Shown: piece by piece, positions 16,660-26,061 of the stretch
How positions within the stretch are numbered: position 1 is the first letter of the stretch
Layout of the letters: each line of letters starts with the position of its first letter
Assembly: GCF_030269485.1 (NCBI RefSeq)
Contig: NZ_BSTL01000005.1
Span: forward strand, 45,010 to 109,009
Direction of reading: 5' to 3'
DNA length: 64,000 nt
Source: Actinoplanes sp. NBRC 103695
GTDB taxonomy: Bacteria; Actinomycetota; Actinomycetes; Mycobacteriales; Micromonosporaceae
Translations under genes and position numbers: made by a program
The notes under the pieces: model-generated
The model's database searches: none
What the model saw: only the letters and a program-made list of their open reading frames with translations
What the model was told of the DNA's origin: nothing

Positions 16660-18632
16660 GAAGGCCTCCGTTGATCGGCTGAGGTGTGCGCCACCAGCAG
16701 CAACCCGAGAAGGTGGGTCGCGGCGAGCACGGCGACGACGGCCGGCAGCGGCGCGAGGGACGGGGCGGGCAGGAGCGGCAGTGTCAGGATGGCCAACGGC
16801 ACAGCGGCCGCCAGGGACGCGGCGGTCGCGGTACGGCGGCGCGCGGCCAGCAGGAAGGTGATCGCGAGGAGGCCGCCGAGCAGCGTCCCGGCCGCCAGCG
16901 CCAGCACGCCGATCCGAGCCTGAGCAGGCACGCGGTACGCGGCGGCGGTCAGCGCGATCCCGGCGGCCAGCGGTGGCAGCAGCGCGGACACCGTGGTCAC
17001 CGCCACACTGCGGACGTGCCGGCGGTAGTCCCGTTCGCTCTCCGCCAGGTCCAGCCCGGCCTCCATCTCGTGCAGATGCCAGCCGATCAGCGTCTCCAGC
17101 GCCGGCACCGCGAGCAGCAGCGGCAGCACCGCCAGCGCCAGCGCCACGGTCGGTCCGGCATGCCACATCAGCACCGCCGTACCGGCCTGGCCCGCGCCGA
17201 GGACCAGATGTCCTGCGCCACGCCAGATCGCGCCCCGCCGCAGCCGCGGCCGCCCCGGCACCCGTCGCATGATCACCGGCCGGTAGGCGCGCACCGCCGC
17301 CACCACGATCGCGGCCGGCAGCAGCGTCCCCAGTGGCAGGTCGGCCGCCCAGCCGTCGCCCAGCACCGCGGCCACGCTGAGCGCCCCCAGCAACCAGCAG
17401 GGCAAGGACCAACGCACAACATCGGCTTCGGTACGCGTGACAAGCGCCGCCGTGACCGTCGCCAGGGTGGCCAGCCCGCCCAGCCCGACGGTGAGCGCGA
17501 GCCCCCTCGACCCGCCGAGCAGCGCGTCGGGCGCCACCCACACGAGCGCGCCCCAGATCCCGGCCACCGTGAGGAACCCGCCACCGACCAGCCGGGCGGC
17601 CGGCGCCGCGCCCGCGTTCCGCGCCACCTCGGCGCCCACACTGGTCAGCGCCTGCGCCGCGCTCCAGCCGAGCAGCGCCAGGACGGCCGGGACCAGCCAT
17701 CCGAGCCGGGCGAAGACCGGAACACCGGCGACCGCGACGCTGAGCGGCCCGAGGTAGAGCGCGCAGCGGACGAACGCCGCCCCGAAGTACGGCCGTTTGG
17801 CCGGGGCCCGGCGCGCCCCGCGCTGGATCCGCCGCTGCTCCAGATGCGTGAGGACGGAGACCCCGACCCCGTGCAGCGACATCCCGTATCGCCGCCGCGC
17901 CTCCTCGTCGTCGTCGAGACCGTGCTGTCCGATCTCCGCGACGACGTCGGAGGCGTCCACGATGTCGTCGCCCAGCCGCTCGGCCAGGCCGACCACCGAC
18001 TCGGGTTCGGGTTCGGGCTCCTCGTCGGACACCGCCTCGCCGGGTTCCTTCGGCTCGGGCGTCGCCGCGTCGGCCACGGACGGGGGCCAGGACCATCTGC
18101 CGTCGGGTGCGGGCTCGGCCGCCGCCATCCTGCCGGCATCGGCCACCGGCAACACGGTGACCGCCTCCGGATCGTGCAGTTCGACGGGGCCGGCCACCGC
18201 GGGGACGGCAGCCGGTGGGGTGGCCACTGACGGGGTTGCCACTGACGGGGTGGCGGCTGAAGAGGTGCCTGGGCGCGGCCACAACGCCGGCATCCCGTCG
18301 TCGTCGAGGCCGATCCGGTCGTCGTCCCGGGACAGGCTGCCGAAGTCCTTCTCGCCCTGCCGGACCCCGCCGGCCAGGGCCACCCGATGGTCGTCGTCCC
18401 AGGCCGACTCCATCCATCCGTCCGGCGCCACCGCGGGAGCGGCTGATGCCGGCAGCGCCACGGCGGGAGCAACCGGCGCCGGGGGCGGCACCCGCTCGAT
18501 GGCACGTTCGGCCTCCACGGCGGCCAGGTGCTCGGCCAGGAGGCTGCCCAGGCTGCGACCGTCGCGGCGCTCCTCCGACGGGACGCCGGAGGTCGGGAAC
18601 GCCTGATCAGGGTGGGGTGGTGAGAGAGTCAT
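16656..18632 (-). CDS. 12-TM membrane protein, PelG-like
   Basis: A 658-residue protein in two parts. Residues 1 to about 270 are acidic/Pro/Ala-rich and look disordered, with a repeat SVATPSVATP near residue 130. From about residue 285 to the end I count about twelve hydrophobic segments separated by short loops, a MATE-like layout. Its position between a PelF-like glycosyltransferase (4-nt overlap upstream) and a spherulin-4 protein (4-nt overlap downstream) matches PelG, the exporter partner of PelF in Pel polysaccharide systems. The assignment rests mainly on context and topology, not on recognised motifs. Confidence 0.65.
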   Translation of the reverse strand: MTLSPPHPDQAFPTSGVPSEERRDGRSLGSLLAEHLAAVEAERAIERVPPPAPVAPAVALPASAAPAVAPDGWMESAWDDDHRVALAGGVRQGEKDFGSLSRDDDRIGLDDDGMPALWPRPGTSSAATPSVATPSVATPPAAVPAVAGPVELHDPEAVTVLPVADAGRMAAAEPAPDGRWSWPPSVADAATPEPKEPGEAVSDEEPEPEPESVVGLAERLGDDIVDASDVVAEIGQHGLDDDEEARRRYGMSLHGVGVSVLTHLEQRRIQRGARRAPAKRPYFGAAFVRCALYLGPLSVAVAGVPVFARLGWLVPAVLALLGWSAAQALTSVGAEVARNAGAAPAARLVGGGFLTVAGIWGALVWVAPDALLGGSRGLALTVGLGGLATLATVTAALVTRTEADVVRWSLPCWLLGALSVAAVLGDGWAADLPLGTLLPAAIVVAAVRAYRPVIMRRVPGRPRLRRGAIWRGAGHLVLGAGQAGTAVLMWHAGPTVALALAVLPLLLAVPALETLIGWHLHEMEAGLDLAESERDYRRHVRSVAVTTVSALLPPLAAGIALTAAAYRVPAQARIGVLALAAGTLLGGLLAITFLLAARRRTATAASLAAAVPLAILTLPLLPAPSLAPLPAVVAVLAATHLLGLLLVAHTSADQRRPS

Positions 18633-20143
18633 GAATCCTCCCGGACCAGCCAGCGCAGGGTGGCCGGCGGTTCGGCTCGCGGGGCCGGCACCGACAGCGC
18701 CAGCTCGAAGGCCGGTGCGGGCGGTGGCGCGGACAGGTCGGTGTAGAGGGCGCGGTAGGCCCGGACCACCCGGTCGGTGGTGAAGTGGGTCAGCGCGCGC
18801 CGCCGGGCGGCCTCGCCCAGCGACCGTCGCCGGGCCGGCGCCCGCAGCAGCTCGATCACGGAGCGGGCCAGGTCCGCCGGGTCATCGGGCCGGACCAGCA
18901 CGCCGGTGTCGCCGAGCGTCTCGGCGGCCGGTCCGAGGTCCACGCCGACCACGGCCCGGCCGGACATCATGGCCTCGATCAGCCGGTACGGCGGGTCGGC
19001 CGGCCCGGGCAGGTGCACGGCGATCTGGCCGGCCGCGTACCGGTCGCTCGGATCGGCCGGCAGCGGGTGGAGCCGGACCGCCCGGCCCAGCCCGCTGCGC
19101 TCGACCGCCTCGGCGGCGTGGTCCTCGTGCGCCGCGGTGACCCCGACCAGGTGCAGCACGGTGCCGGGTACCTGGGCGACCACGACGCCGAACGCCTCCA
19201 GCAGGTGGCCCAGCCCGCTGTCCGGCCCGCCGCTTCCGGCCCAGACCACGGCATGGTCGGCGGCGGCCGTCTCGTACGCGGCGCCGAAGCCGCCGGGGTC
19301 CACGCCGGCCGGCACCGACACCAGGCGGGACGGGCGGGCGCCGTGCTTGAGCGCCCAGCCGTGGTGGTACGCGCTCAGCGGCGCGATCAGTTCCGCCTCG
19401 GCGTATCCGGTGCGAGCGACCGACCGCCGGAACCGCCGCAGCACCGTGCGTACCGCCGGCGACAGCCGTTCCTCGGCCGGCCGCGCCCGGGCCACCGGCG
19501 CCCGAGCCTCGGTGAGCAGCAGCGGCGTGCCGGTGCGCCAGCGCCCGGACAGCGCGGCCAGCAGCGGCGTGGTTCCGCCGACGCAGTGCACCAGGTCGGC
19601 GACCGATGGCTGGACGGCCAGCGTCCGGGCCGCGTGCCGCAGCAGGGTGGCGGCGGTGCGCGCGTCGCGGACGCTGAGGCGGGGCAGCGGCAGCCGATCG
19701 TTCGCGGTCATCCGCTGCCCGGTGCGCCAGGCGTCCAGCAGCACGTCGGCGAGCGCGACCCCGGCAAGCGGCGACCCGGTGTCCTCGGGAAGCTCGTCGA
19801 TCATGACGGCGAGCCGGCGCAGCCCGTCGGCGAACATCTGGTCGGCGTTCTCCTGCTCGCCGAGCAGGCCGCGGCAGAGCAGGACGGCGGCGGTGGTCGC
19901 TCCGTCGTCGGCCGGACCGGCCCGGCGTCGCTCCGGCGTCTGCGGGACGACCGCGCGCGCCGTTCGCACGTTCCGGGGCAACGGGTACGCGGGACCGCCC
20001 GCCGGTTCCCGGTCCACGACGGTGAGCAGGTCGAAGGTGACCTCGGGCAGCCCTTCGACGATCGTCCGGCACCAGCCGCCGAGCGCGTCACGGCGAAACG
20101 GATACCCACCACCGGTGAGCAGACAGATGCGCATGCGCGGCAC
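18629..20143 (-). CDS. PelF-like glycosyltransferase (DUF3492 + GT4)
   Basis: A 504-residue GT-B enzyme. The N-terminus RICLLTGGGYPFRRDALGGW and FDLLTVVDRE...YPLPRNV fit the DUF3492 domain seen in PelF, where it precedes a GT4 domain. The C-terminal donor-binding region contains VSVPAGVDPGGF, VWAGSGG, and IEAMMSGRAVVGVDLGPAAE (E-x7-E-like, about residues 404-423). PelF is a cytoplasmic UDP-sugar polymerase. Start GTG 20143 is used; ATG 20134 (MRICLL) is equally likely and neither has a clear SD. First gene of the three-gene operon. Confidence 0.82.
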   Translation of the reverse strand: MPRMRICLLTGGGYPFRRDALGGWCRTIVEGLPEVTFDLLTVVDREPAGGPAYPLPRNVRTARAVVPQTPERRRAGPADDGATTAAVLLCRGLLGEQENADQMFADGLRRLAVMIDELPEDTGSPLAGVALADVLLDAWRTGQRMTANDRLPLPRLSVRDARTAATLLRHAARTLAVQPSVADLVHCVGGTTPLLAALSGRWRTGTPLLLTEARAPVARARPAEERLSPAVRTVLRRFRRSVARTGYAEAELIAPLSAYHHGWALKHGARPSRLVSVPAGVDPGGFGAAYETAAADHAVVWAGSGGPDSGLGHLLEAFGVVVAQVPGTVLHLVGVTAAHEDHAAEAVERSGLGRAVRLHPLPADPSDRYAAGQIAVHLPGPADPPYRLIEAMMSGRAVVGVDLGPAAETLGDTGVLVRPDDPADLARSVIELLRAPARRRSLGEAARRRALTHFTTDRVVRAYRALYTDLSAPPPAPAFELALSVPAPRAEPPATLRWLVREDS

Positions 20144-20233
20144 TCAGGTCGATGCGGGGGTCGGCAATATCACGCAGGGCGCAACGACGCAGCGGCGAAA
20201 AGTTACGGGAACGTGTCGGTTAGGCGACACAAT

Positions 20234-20250
20234 TCGGACTGTTTGTCCGA
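20234..20250 (-). terminator. Short hairpin after the CAP-domain gene
   Basis: A 6-bp stem (tcggac / gtccga) with a 5-nt loop lies 12 nt past the stop of the minus-strand CAP gene and is followed on that strand by an A/T-rich stretch. Modest candidate terminator. Confidence 0.45.
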
Positions 20251-20261
20251 TTAATGCCGAT

Positions 20262-21047
20262 TCAGCTGCGGCCGAAGATCTGGCCCCACACGATCGATCC
20301 GTCGCCGGCCTTGACCGCACCGACCCCGATCGCCTTGAACGAGCAGTTGAGGATGTTGGCCCGGTGCCCCTCGGAGTTCATCCACGAGTTCATGACGTCG
20401 GCCGCGTCCCGCTGTCCCCGCGCCACGTTCTCACCGCCCGGGTCGTCGTACCCCTGCGCCTTGGCCCGGTCGACGAACGACCGCCCGTCGTCGCTGACGT
20501 GGCTGATGTAGAGATCACCGTGCGTGCCCAGTTCGGTGACGTGCAGGCGCATCGCCGTCCGCAACCGGGTGTTGAGCTCGACCGCGCCGCAGCCGGCCTT
20601 GTCCCGCTCGACGTTGGTGAGCCGGATGACCTCGTTCTCCTGGCCGGTGAGCCCGGGCGCGACCTTGACCTTGGTGGTCACCGCGGGCTTCCTGGTGGTC
20701 GGCTGGATCGTGGGCTTCCTGGTGACCTTGGGACTGGCCGGCGTCTTGACCTTGGGGGCTGTCTTGCCCGTGGTTGCCGGTGCCGCGGACGACGTCACCG
20801 GCGCCGGAACCGCCCGGACGCCGGGTGCCCCGCCACCGGCACCCGGCGCCAAGGCGTCGGCACCGGGTCCGGCCGCCTCGAGAGGCATGCCCTTGCCGGT
20901 GACGCTCTGCGGAAGAAGCGCGGCGCCGCCACCGAAGGCGGCCACGAGCGCGATCACGGTGATGCCGAGGGCGACGGGGGCGGGCGGTGGCGTGCGCCGT
21001 CCGCGATGCCGTCCGGTGCCTTCGCTGACGGCGATCGGCTGGTACAA
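20262..21047 (-). CDS. Secreted or membrane-anchored CAP (SCP/PR1) domain protein
   Basis: A 261-residue protein: N-terminal cytoplasmic Arg-rich segment, one hydrophobic segment (about residues 26-46), a long Ala/Pro/Thr/Lys-rich linker to about residue 133, then a CAP domain with LTNVERDKAGCGAVELN, GYDDPGGENVARG and WMNSEGHRANILN, ending in GVGAVKAGDGSIVWGQIFG. CAP domains of this bacterial type are extracellular; functions range from peptidase-like to lipid binding. A second CAP gene lies at 44578-45063. The 5' region is long and may be a structured leader. Confidence 0.92.
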   Translation of the reverse strand: MYQPIAVSEGTGRHRGRRTPPPAPVALGITVIALVAAFGGGAALLPQSVTGKGMPLEAAGPGADALAPGAGGGAPGVRAVPAPVTSSAAPATTGKTAPKVKTPASPKVTRKPTIQPTTRKPAVTTKVKVAPGLTGQENEVIRLTNVERDKAGCGAVELNTRLRTAMRLHVTELGTHGDLYISHVSDDGRSFVDRAKAQGYDDPGGENVARGQRDAADVMNSWMNSEGHRANILNCSFKAIGVGAVKAGDGSIVWGQIFGRS

Positions 21048-21468
21048 CGCGTTTCCTCCGGTTGACTGCCCGCGAGCGACGGGCGAGCTGAGAGATCGAG
21101 AGGACTCGACCTCGGAGACCGTAGGGCGCGAAAAACCAGGGAGGCCAGGCAGCTAAGGCAAAGATAAGTCTGTCGAAAGGCTCCCGGGGTGGCGAGATTC
21201 ACTGCCGAACCGCAGGCCGACCCCGTGCTCTCGGCTTGACGCAGCGTGCGTCTGCGCGGACTATGGAGGAGTCGCCAGTCGCGCCCATCCGTGTCCGGGT
21301 AACCCCTGGACATGCGGGATCCGCACCTAAAGCTCACGTTTCCAGGTGCGGGATTCTGTGCTCACGCGTGCCCGTGAGCTCGGGTCGGCCCCGTGCTGGG
21401 CGCCGGGCGGCCGGCCGTTCCCGGCATCACTTTCACATAGAGACACGAAGTCTCACTAGGAGTTCATG
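21048..21468. other. Intergenic region with hairpins between CAP and coiled-coil genes
   Basis: About 420 bp without a gene I can support. Two plus-strand hairpins stand out: a bulged 10-bp stem at 21319-21354 and a 6-bp stem at 21360-21379. On the minus strand (CAP leader) a GTGAATC element and a run of GC hairpins are present between about 21050 and 21240, but no riboswitch class can be assigned by eye. Confidence 0.5.
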
Positions 21469-21663
21469 ATGGCGAAGGCCCTCTTCGGCCACGTAGGTGC
21501 GGCGCCCGATCGGCGCCTGATCGACGAGGTCACCCGACTGCGTTCCCGGGTGCAGGCTCTGGAGTTCGAGGTCACCCGCCTCCGGGCGGAAAACGATCGT
21601 CTCGCGGCGGCGGCCGCGGAGGCAGACGATTTCGCGCGGCTCACCGAGCCCGCGCTGACCTGA
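21469..21663 (+). CDS. Small coiled-coil protein upstream of smc
   Basis: A 64-residue protein starting MAKALFGHVGAAPDRRLIDE. A heptad-rich stretch VTRLRSRVQALEFEVTRLRA (about residues 21-40) predicts a coiled coil. AGGAG at 21458-21462 favours ATG 21469 over the adjacent ATG 21466. Small proteins of this pattern are conserved in actinomycetes; function unknown. Followed by two hairpins, so it is its own transcription unit. Confidence 0.82.
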   Translation: MAKALFGHVGAAPDRRLIDEVTRLRSRVQALEFEVTRLRAENDRLAAAAAEADDFARLTEPALT

Positions 21664-21678
21664 GTAGTCCTTGAGTAA

Positions 21679-21699
21679 GTGGGGCCGCACCGGCCCCAC
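21679..21699 (+). terminator. Hairpin after the small coiled-coil gene
   Basis: Perfect 9-bp stem (gtggggccg / cggccccac) with a 3-nt loop, 15 nt past the stop. Confidence 0.65.
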
Positions 21700-21718
21700 C
21701 CGCACCACCCCCCGAACA

Positions 21719-21754
21719 GCGCGCCTCCACTGAAGTGGCGGCGCGCATTCTTTT
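21719..21754 (+). terminator. Rho-independent terminator before smc
   Basis: A 13-bp stem with one mismatch (21719-21731 and 21734-21746) followed directly by attctttt, a real T-rich tract. This is the most canonical terminator in the window and separates the small gene from smc. Confidence 0.82.
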
Positions 21755-21862
21755 GCCCCGCCCGCTTGTCAAAATCGGCCCTCGACGCGCCGAAGCCGGA
21801 GGTCGCAGCCACGGGCGGGTAGCCTGCACCCCAAGCAGACGACAACCGACCCTCGGAGATCC

Positions 21863-24800
21863 GTGCACCTCAAGAGCCTGACGGTCAAGGGCTTCAAGTC
21901 CTTCGCCTCCGCCACGACGTTGCGGCTGGAGCCGGGCATCACCTGCGTGGTGGGCCCCAACGGCTCCGGCAAGTCCAACGTCGTCGACGCCATCGCCTGG
22001 GTTCTCGGTGAGCAGGGGGCCAAGGCCCTGCGCGGCGGCAAGATGGAGGACGTGATCTTCGCCGGCACGTCCGGCCGGGCGCCGCTCGGGCGCGCCGAGG
22101 TGACGCTCACGATCGACAACAACGACGGCGCTCTGCCCATCGACTACACCGAGGTGTCGATCACCCGCCGGATGTTCCGCTCCGGCGAGAGCGAGTACGA
22201 GATCAACGGCAACTCCTGCCGTCTGCTGGACATCCAGGAGCTGCTCAGCGACTCCGGCATCGGCCGTGAGATGCACATCATCGTCGGCCAGGGCCGGCTG
22301 GACGCCATGCTGCACGCCAAGCCGGAGGACCGGCGCTCGTTCATCGAGGAGGCGGCCGGCGTCCTCAAGCATCGCAAGCGGAAAGAAAAGGCCGTCCGCA
22401 AGCTCGACGCGATGCAGACCAACCTCAACCGCCTCAACGACCTCACCGCCGAGCTGCGCCGCCAGCTCAAGCCGCTGGGCAAGCAGGCCGAGGTGGCCCG
22501 GCGCGCGGCCGGCATCCAGGCCGACCTGCGCGACGCCCGGCTCCGGCTGCTCGCCGACGACCTGCACACGCTGCGCACCACGCTGGACAAAGAGATCGCC
22601 GACGAGTCGTCGATGCGCGAGCGCCGCCAGCAGGTCGAGGCGGAGAACCGCGAGGTGCAGCGCTGGCTGGCCGACCTGGAGTCCGCGCACGCCGAGGACG
22701 CGCCGCTGCTCCAGGCCGCGCAGGACACCTGGTACAAACTGTCCGCCCTGCAGGAACGCTTCCGGTCCACCGAGCAGCTGGCCGGCGAGCGTCTGCGGCA
22801 CCTGTCCGCGGCGCCCGAGGACGAACGCCCCGGCCGCGACCCCGAGCAGCTCGTCGCCGAGGCCGAGCGGGTCCGCGAGCAGGAGGAGGAGCTGCGCGAG
22901 GCGCTGACCGAGGACCAGATGCGCCTGGCCGAGGCCGTCGAACATCGGCAGGAGCTGGAACGACAGCTGGCCGCGGCGGAGAACGCCCTGCGTACGGCCG
23001 CGAAAGCGATCGCCGACCGGCGTGAGGGCCTCGCCAAGCTGACCGGGCAGGTGAACGCGTCCCGCGCCCGGGCGAGCAGTGCCGGCGAGGAGATCGAGAG
23101 GCTCGCCGCCGCCCACACCGACGCGCTCCAGCGGGCGGACGCCGCCCAGGCCGCCGTCGACGAGGTGTCCGCCGAGTCGACCGAGGCCGACCGGGACAAC
23201 GCCGACCTGGACGCCCGGCACGACGAGGCGGTGGCCGCGCACGACCGGGCCGCCGCGGTGGTCAAGGAGCTCTCCGACGCCGAGCGCGCCGCCGAGAAGG
23301 ACGCGGCCAGCTGGAAGGCGCGCGAGGAAGCGCTCGCGCTCGGACTCAAGCGCAAGGACGGCGCCGGGGCGTTGCTCGGCAAGGCCGACCAGGTGCCGGG
23401 CCTGCTGGGCAGCCTCGCCTCGATGCTGACCGTCCGGCCCGGGCACGAGGCGGCGCTGGCCGCGGCGCTGGGCAGCCTGGCCGACGCGGTCGCGCTGGCC
23501 GGTGTCGACGAGGCCGTCGAGGCGATGCGTACGCTCAAGATCGCCGACGCCGGCCGGGCCGCGCTGGTGGTCGGCGGTCCCGCCGCGCCCGGCATGCAGG
23601 GGTCACTCGACTCGCTGCGGCCCGCCCTGCCGGACGGCGCCGTCTGGGCGCCCGACGTCATCGGATGCCCCGACTCGATCCGCCCCGCGCTCAACCGCAC
23701 CCTGCGCGACGTGGTGCTGGTGCCCGACCTGGCCGCGGCGACCGCGCTGGTGGCGAGCAACCCCGAGCTGCGCGCGGTCACCCCGGACGGCGACGTGCTC
23801 GGGGCGTACTCGGCGGCCGGCGGCTCCGGTAAGCAGACCAGCTACATCGAGGTGCAGGCCGCGGTCGACGAGGCCAAGGCCAACCGGGCGGACGCCGAGG
23901 AGAGCATCGGCGTCCTGAAGGACCAGCTGGCCGAGGCCCGCGGCGTGGTGGCCGACCACAAGGAGCGCGTCAACGTGGCGGCCGCGGCGAAGCGTGCCGC
24001 GGAAGGCGAGCGCAACGCCGCCGCCCGCCGCCTGGCCGAGCTCGGCGCGGCGGCACGCTCGGCGAAGGCGGAGACCGAGCGGCTGGGCGCCGCGCGGCAG
24101 AAGGCCGAGGCCGCCCGCGACCGGGACCTGGCCGGGCTGGACGAGCTCGAGGAGCGCCTGCGCCTGGCCGAGGACTCGCCGATCGACGAGGAGCCGTCCA
24201 CCGAGGACCGCGACATGCTGGCCGGCATGGTTCCGCAGGCCCGGCAGAACGAGATGGAGGTGCGGCTGGCCGTCCGTACCGCCGAGGAGCGGGTCGCGTC
24301 GATCTCCGGCCGCGCCGACTCCCTGCTCCGGCAGGCCAACCAGGAGAAGCAGGCCCGGGAGCGGGCCGCCGCCCGTCGGGCCGCACGGGCCCGCGGCGCC
24401 GAGATCGCCAAGGCCGTCGCGATCGGCGCCGCCCAGGCGATGCGCCGGGTCGCGGTCTCCCTGGAGGCCGCGGTCGAGGCGAGAGACGAACTGGCCCGGG
24501 CGCGCACCGCCCGCGAGGCCGAGCTGCAGGAGGTCCGCGCCAGCGCGAAGCGCCTGGTGTCCGAGCTGGAACGGCTCACCAACGAGGTGCACCGCGACGA
24601 GGTGGCCCGGGCCGAGCAGCGGATGCGCATCGAGCAGCTGGAGGCCAAGGCCGCCGAGGACTTCTCGCTCGACGTGGACACCCTGGTCGGCGAGTACGGC
24701 CCGGACCAGTGGGTGCCGCCGACACAGGTGGAGGTGAACGCCGCGGAGAGCGCCGGCGAGCCCGCCCCCGAGCCGGTGCCCTACCACCGGCCGACCCAGG

Positions 24801-25444
24801 AGAAGCGGGCCAACAAGGCGGAACGCGAGCTCGCCCTGCTGGGCAAGGTCAACCCGCTGGCGCTGGAGGAGTTCGCCGCGCTGGAGGAGCGCTTCAAGTT
24901 CCTCTCCGACCAGCTCGAGGACCTGCGGGCCACCCGCAAGGACCTGCTCACCGTGGTCAAGGACGTGGACGACCGGATCCTCGAGGTCTTCACGTCGGCC
25001 TTCGAGGACACCGCCCGCGAGTTCGAGTCCGTCTTCCAGGTGCTCTTCCCCGGCGGTGAGGGCCGCCTCGTGCTGACCGACCCCGAGGACATGCTGACCA
25101 CCGGCGTCGAGGTCGAGGCGCGTCCGCCGGGCAAGAAGATCAAGCGCCTGTCGCTGCTCTCCGGCGGCGAACGCTCGCTGACCGCGGTGGCCATGCTGGT
25201 CGCGATCTTCCGGGCCCGCCCCTCGCCGTTCTACATCATGGACGAGGTCGAGGCCGCCCTGGACGACGTCAACCTCGGCCGCCTGATTACGCTCTTCCAG
25301 CAGTTGCGGGAGAAGAGCCAGCTGCTGATCATCACGCACCAGAAGCGCACCATGGAGGTCGCCGACGCCCTGTACGGCGTCACCATGCGCGCCGGTGTGA
25401 CCCAGGTGATCAGCCAGCGCCTGAATCGAGACGCGGAGGAATAA
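21863..25444 (+). CDS. smc: Chromosome segregation protein SMC
   Basis: A 1193-residue SMC ATPase that compacts and segregates the chromosome with ScpA/ScpB. The N-terminal Walker A GPNGSGKSNVVDAI is at about residue 30. Two long coiled-coil arms flank a hinge at about residues 505-625. The C-terminal head has the signature LSLLSGGERSLTAVAM at about residue 1098 and Walker B YIMDEVEAALDDVN at about 1123. Length is standard and all motifs are intact. GTG 21863 start. In this genome ftsY lies about 8 kb downstream rather than adjacent. Confidence 0.98.
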   Translation: MHLKSLTVKGFKSFASATTLRLEPGITCVVGPNGSGKSNVVDAIAWVLGEQGAKALRGGKMEDVIFAGTSGRAPLGRAEVTLTIDNNDGALPIDYTEVSITRRMFRSGESEYEINGNSCRLLDIQELLSDSGIGREMHIIVGQGRLDAMLHAKPEDRRSFIEEAAGVLKHRKRKEKAVRKLDAMQTNLNRLNDLTAELRRQLKPLGKQAEVARRAAGIQADLRDARLRLLADDLHTLRTTLDKEIADESSMRERRQQVEAENREVQRWLADLESAHAEDAPLLQAAQDTWYKLSALQERFRSTEQLAGERLRHLSAAPEDERPGRDPEQLVAEAERVREQEEELREALTEDQMRLAEAVEHRQELERQLAAAENALRTAAKAIADRREGLAKLTGQVNASRARASSAGEEIERLAAAHTDALQRADAAQAAVDEVSAESTEADRDNADLDARHDEAVAAHDRAAAVVKELSDAERAAEKDAASWKAREEALALGLKRKDGAGALLGKADQVPGLLGSLASMLTVRPGHEAALAAALGSLADAVALAGVDEAVEAMRTLKIADAGRAALVVGGPAAPGMQGSLDSLRPALPDGAVWAPDVIGCPDSIRPALNRTLRDVVLVPDLAAATALVASNPELRAVTPDGDVLGAYSAAGGSGKQTSYIEVQAAVDEAKANRADAEESIGVLKDQLAEARGVVADHKERVNVAAAAKRAAEGERNAAARRLAELGAAARSAKAETERLGAARQKAEAARDRDLAGLDELEERLRLAEDSPIDEEPSTEDRDMLAGMVPQARQNEMEVRLAVRTAEERVASISGRADSLLRQANQEKQARERAAARRAARARGAEIAKAVAIGAAQAMRRVAVSLEAAVEARDELARARTAREAELQEVRASAKRLVSELERLTNEVHRDEVARAEQRMRIEQLEAKAAEDFSLDVDTLVGEYGPDQWVPPTQVEVNAAESAGEPAPEPVPYHRPTQEKRANKAERELALLGKVNPLALEEFAALEERFKFLSDQLEDLRATRKDLLTVVKDVDDRILEVFTSAFEDTAREFESVFQVLFPGGEGRLVLTDPEDMLTTGVEVEARPPGKKIKRLSLLSGGERSLTAVAMLVAIFRARPSPFYIMDEVEAALDDVNLGRLITLFQQLREKSQLLIITHQKRTMEVADALYGVTMRAGVTQVISQRLNRDAEE

Positions 25445-25449
25445 GCACA

Positions 25450-26061
25450 GTGCATCGCCAGCCGGCCCGGGCCTTGCTCATCGACCTGGACGGCGTGCTG
25501 CGCCACTGGGATCCCGCCGTCCCCGCGGCGGTCGAGTCGCGTTACGGCCTCGAGCCCGGCGCGCTGCTCAGCACGGCGATGGTGTGGGAGCTCTACCGGC
25601 CCGCCGTGGCAGGCGAGATCACCGACGCACAGTGGATGGAACTGGTCGCGTCCCGGCTCCCGCTCCCGCCCGCCGACGCGGCCGAGGCTGTGGCGCAGTG
25701 GCAGTCCCACCGCGGTTCGGTGGATCAGGAGCTTCTCGATTTCGTACGCGAGGTGCGAGCCGCCGGCCGTCCGGTCGGCCTGGCCACCAACGCCACCGAC
25801 CGGCTCCGTGCCGACCTGGAGTCACTCGGCCTGACCGACGAGTTCGACGTGATCCTCAGCTCCTGGGAGCTGAAGATCCACAAGCCGGTCCCCGAGTTCT
25901 TCGCCAAGGCCGCCGAGGCCCTGGCGACCGAGCCCCCGTGGGTGATGGTCGTGGACGACGACGACCGCACGATCCGCGCCGCCCGGGCCGCCAAGATGAT
26001 CGCCTTCCGCTGGACCGAGCGCCGCGACTTCGCCTACCTGCGCCCTGCCCTCGGCCTCTAG
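25450..26061 (+). CDS. HAD-superfamily hydrolase
   Basis: A 203-residue HAD hydrolase. Motif I is LLIDLDGVLRHWD (D-x-D, about residues 10-22), motif II Thr/Asn is in GLATNATDRL, motif III is the Lys of ELKIHKPVPEFF, and motif IV is VMVVDDDDRTIRAAR. Probably a small-molecule phosphatase; substrate unknown. It starts 5 nt after smc and is likely co-transcribed. Confidence 0.9.
   Translation: MHRQPARALLIDLDGVLRHWDPAVPAAVESRYGLEPGALLSTAMVWELYRPAVAGEITDAQWMELVASRLPLPPADAAEAVAQWQSHRGSVDQELLDFVREVRAAGRPVGLATNATDRLRADLESLGLTDEFDVILSSWELKIHKPVPEFFAKAAEALATEPPWVMVVDDDDRTIRAARAAKMIAFRWTERRDFAYLRPALGL

Noticed and set aside
14641..16674. Long plus-strand open frame antisense to the FAD monooxygenase
   Set aside because: Composition is typical of high-GC shadow frames and the opposite strand and the TetR frame have clear family motifs.
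21048..21240. ydaO (c-di-AMP) riboswitch in the CAP leader
   Set aside because: A GTGAATC element and hairpins are present but the conserved GGGGAACC and CAGCTAACC cores are not seen; not supportable by eye.
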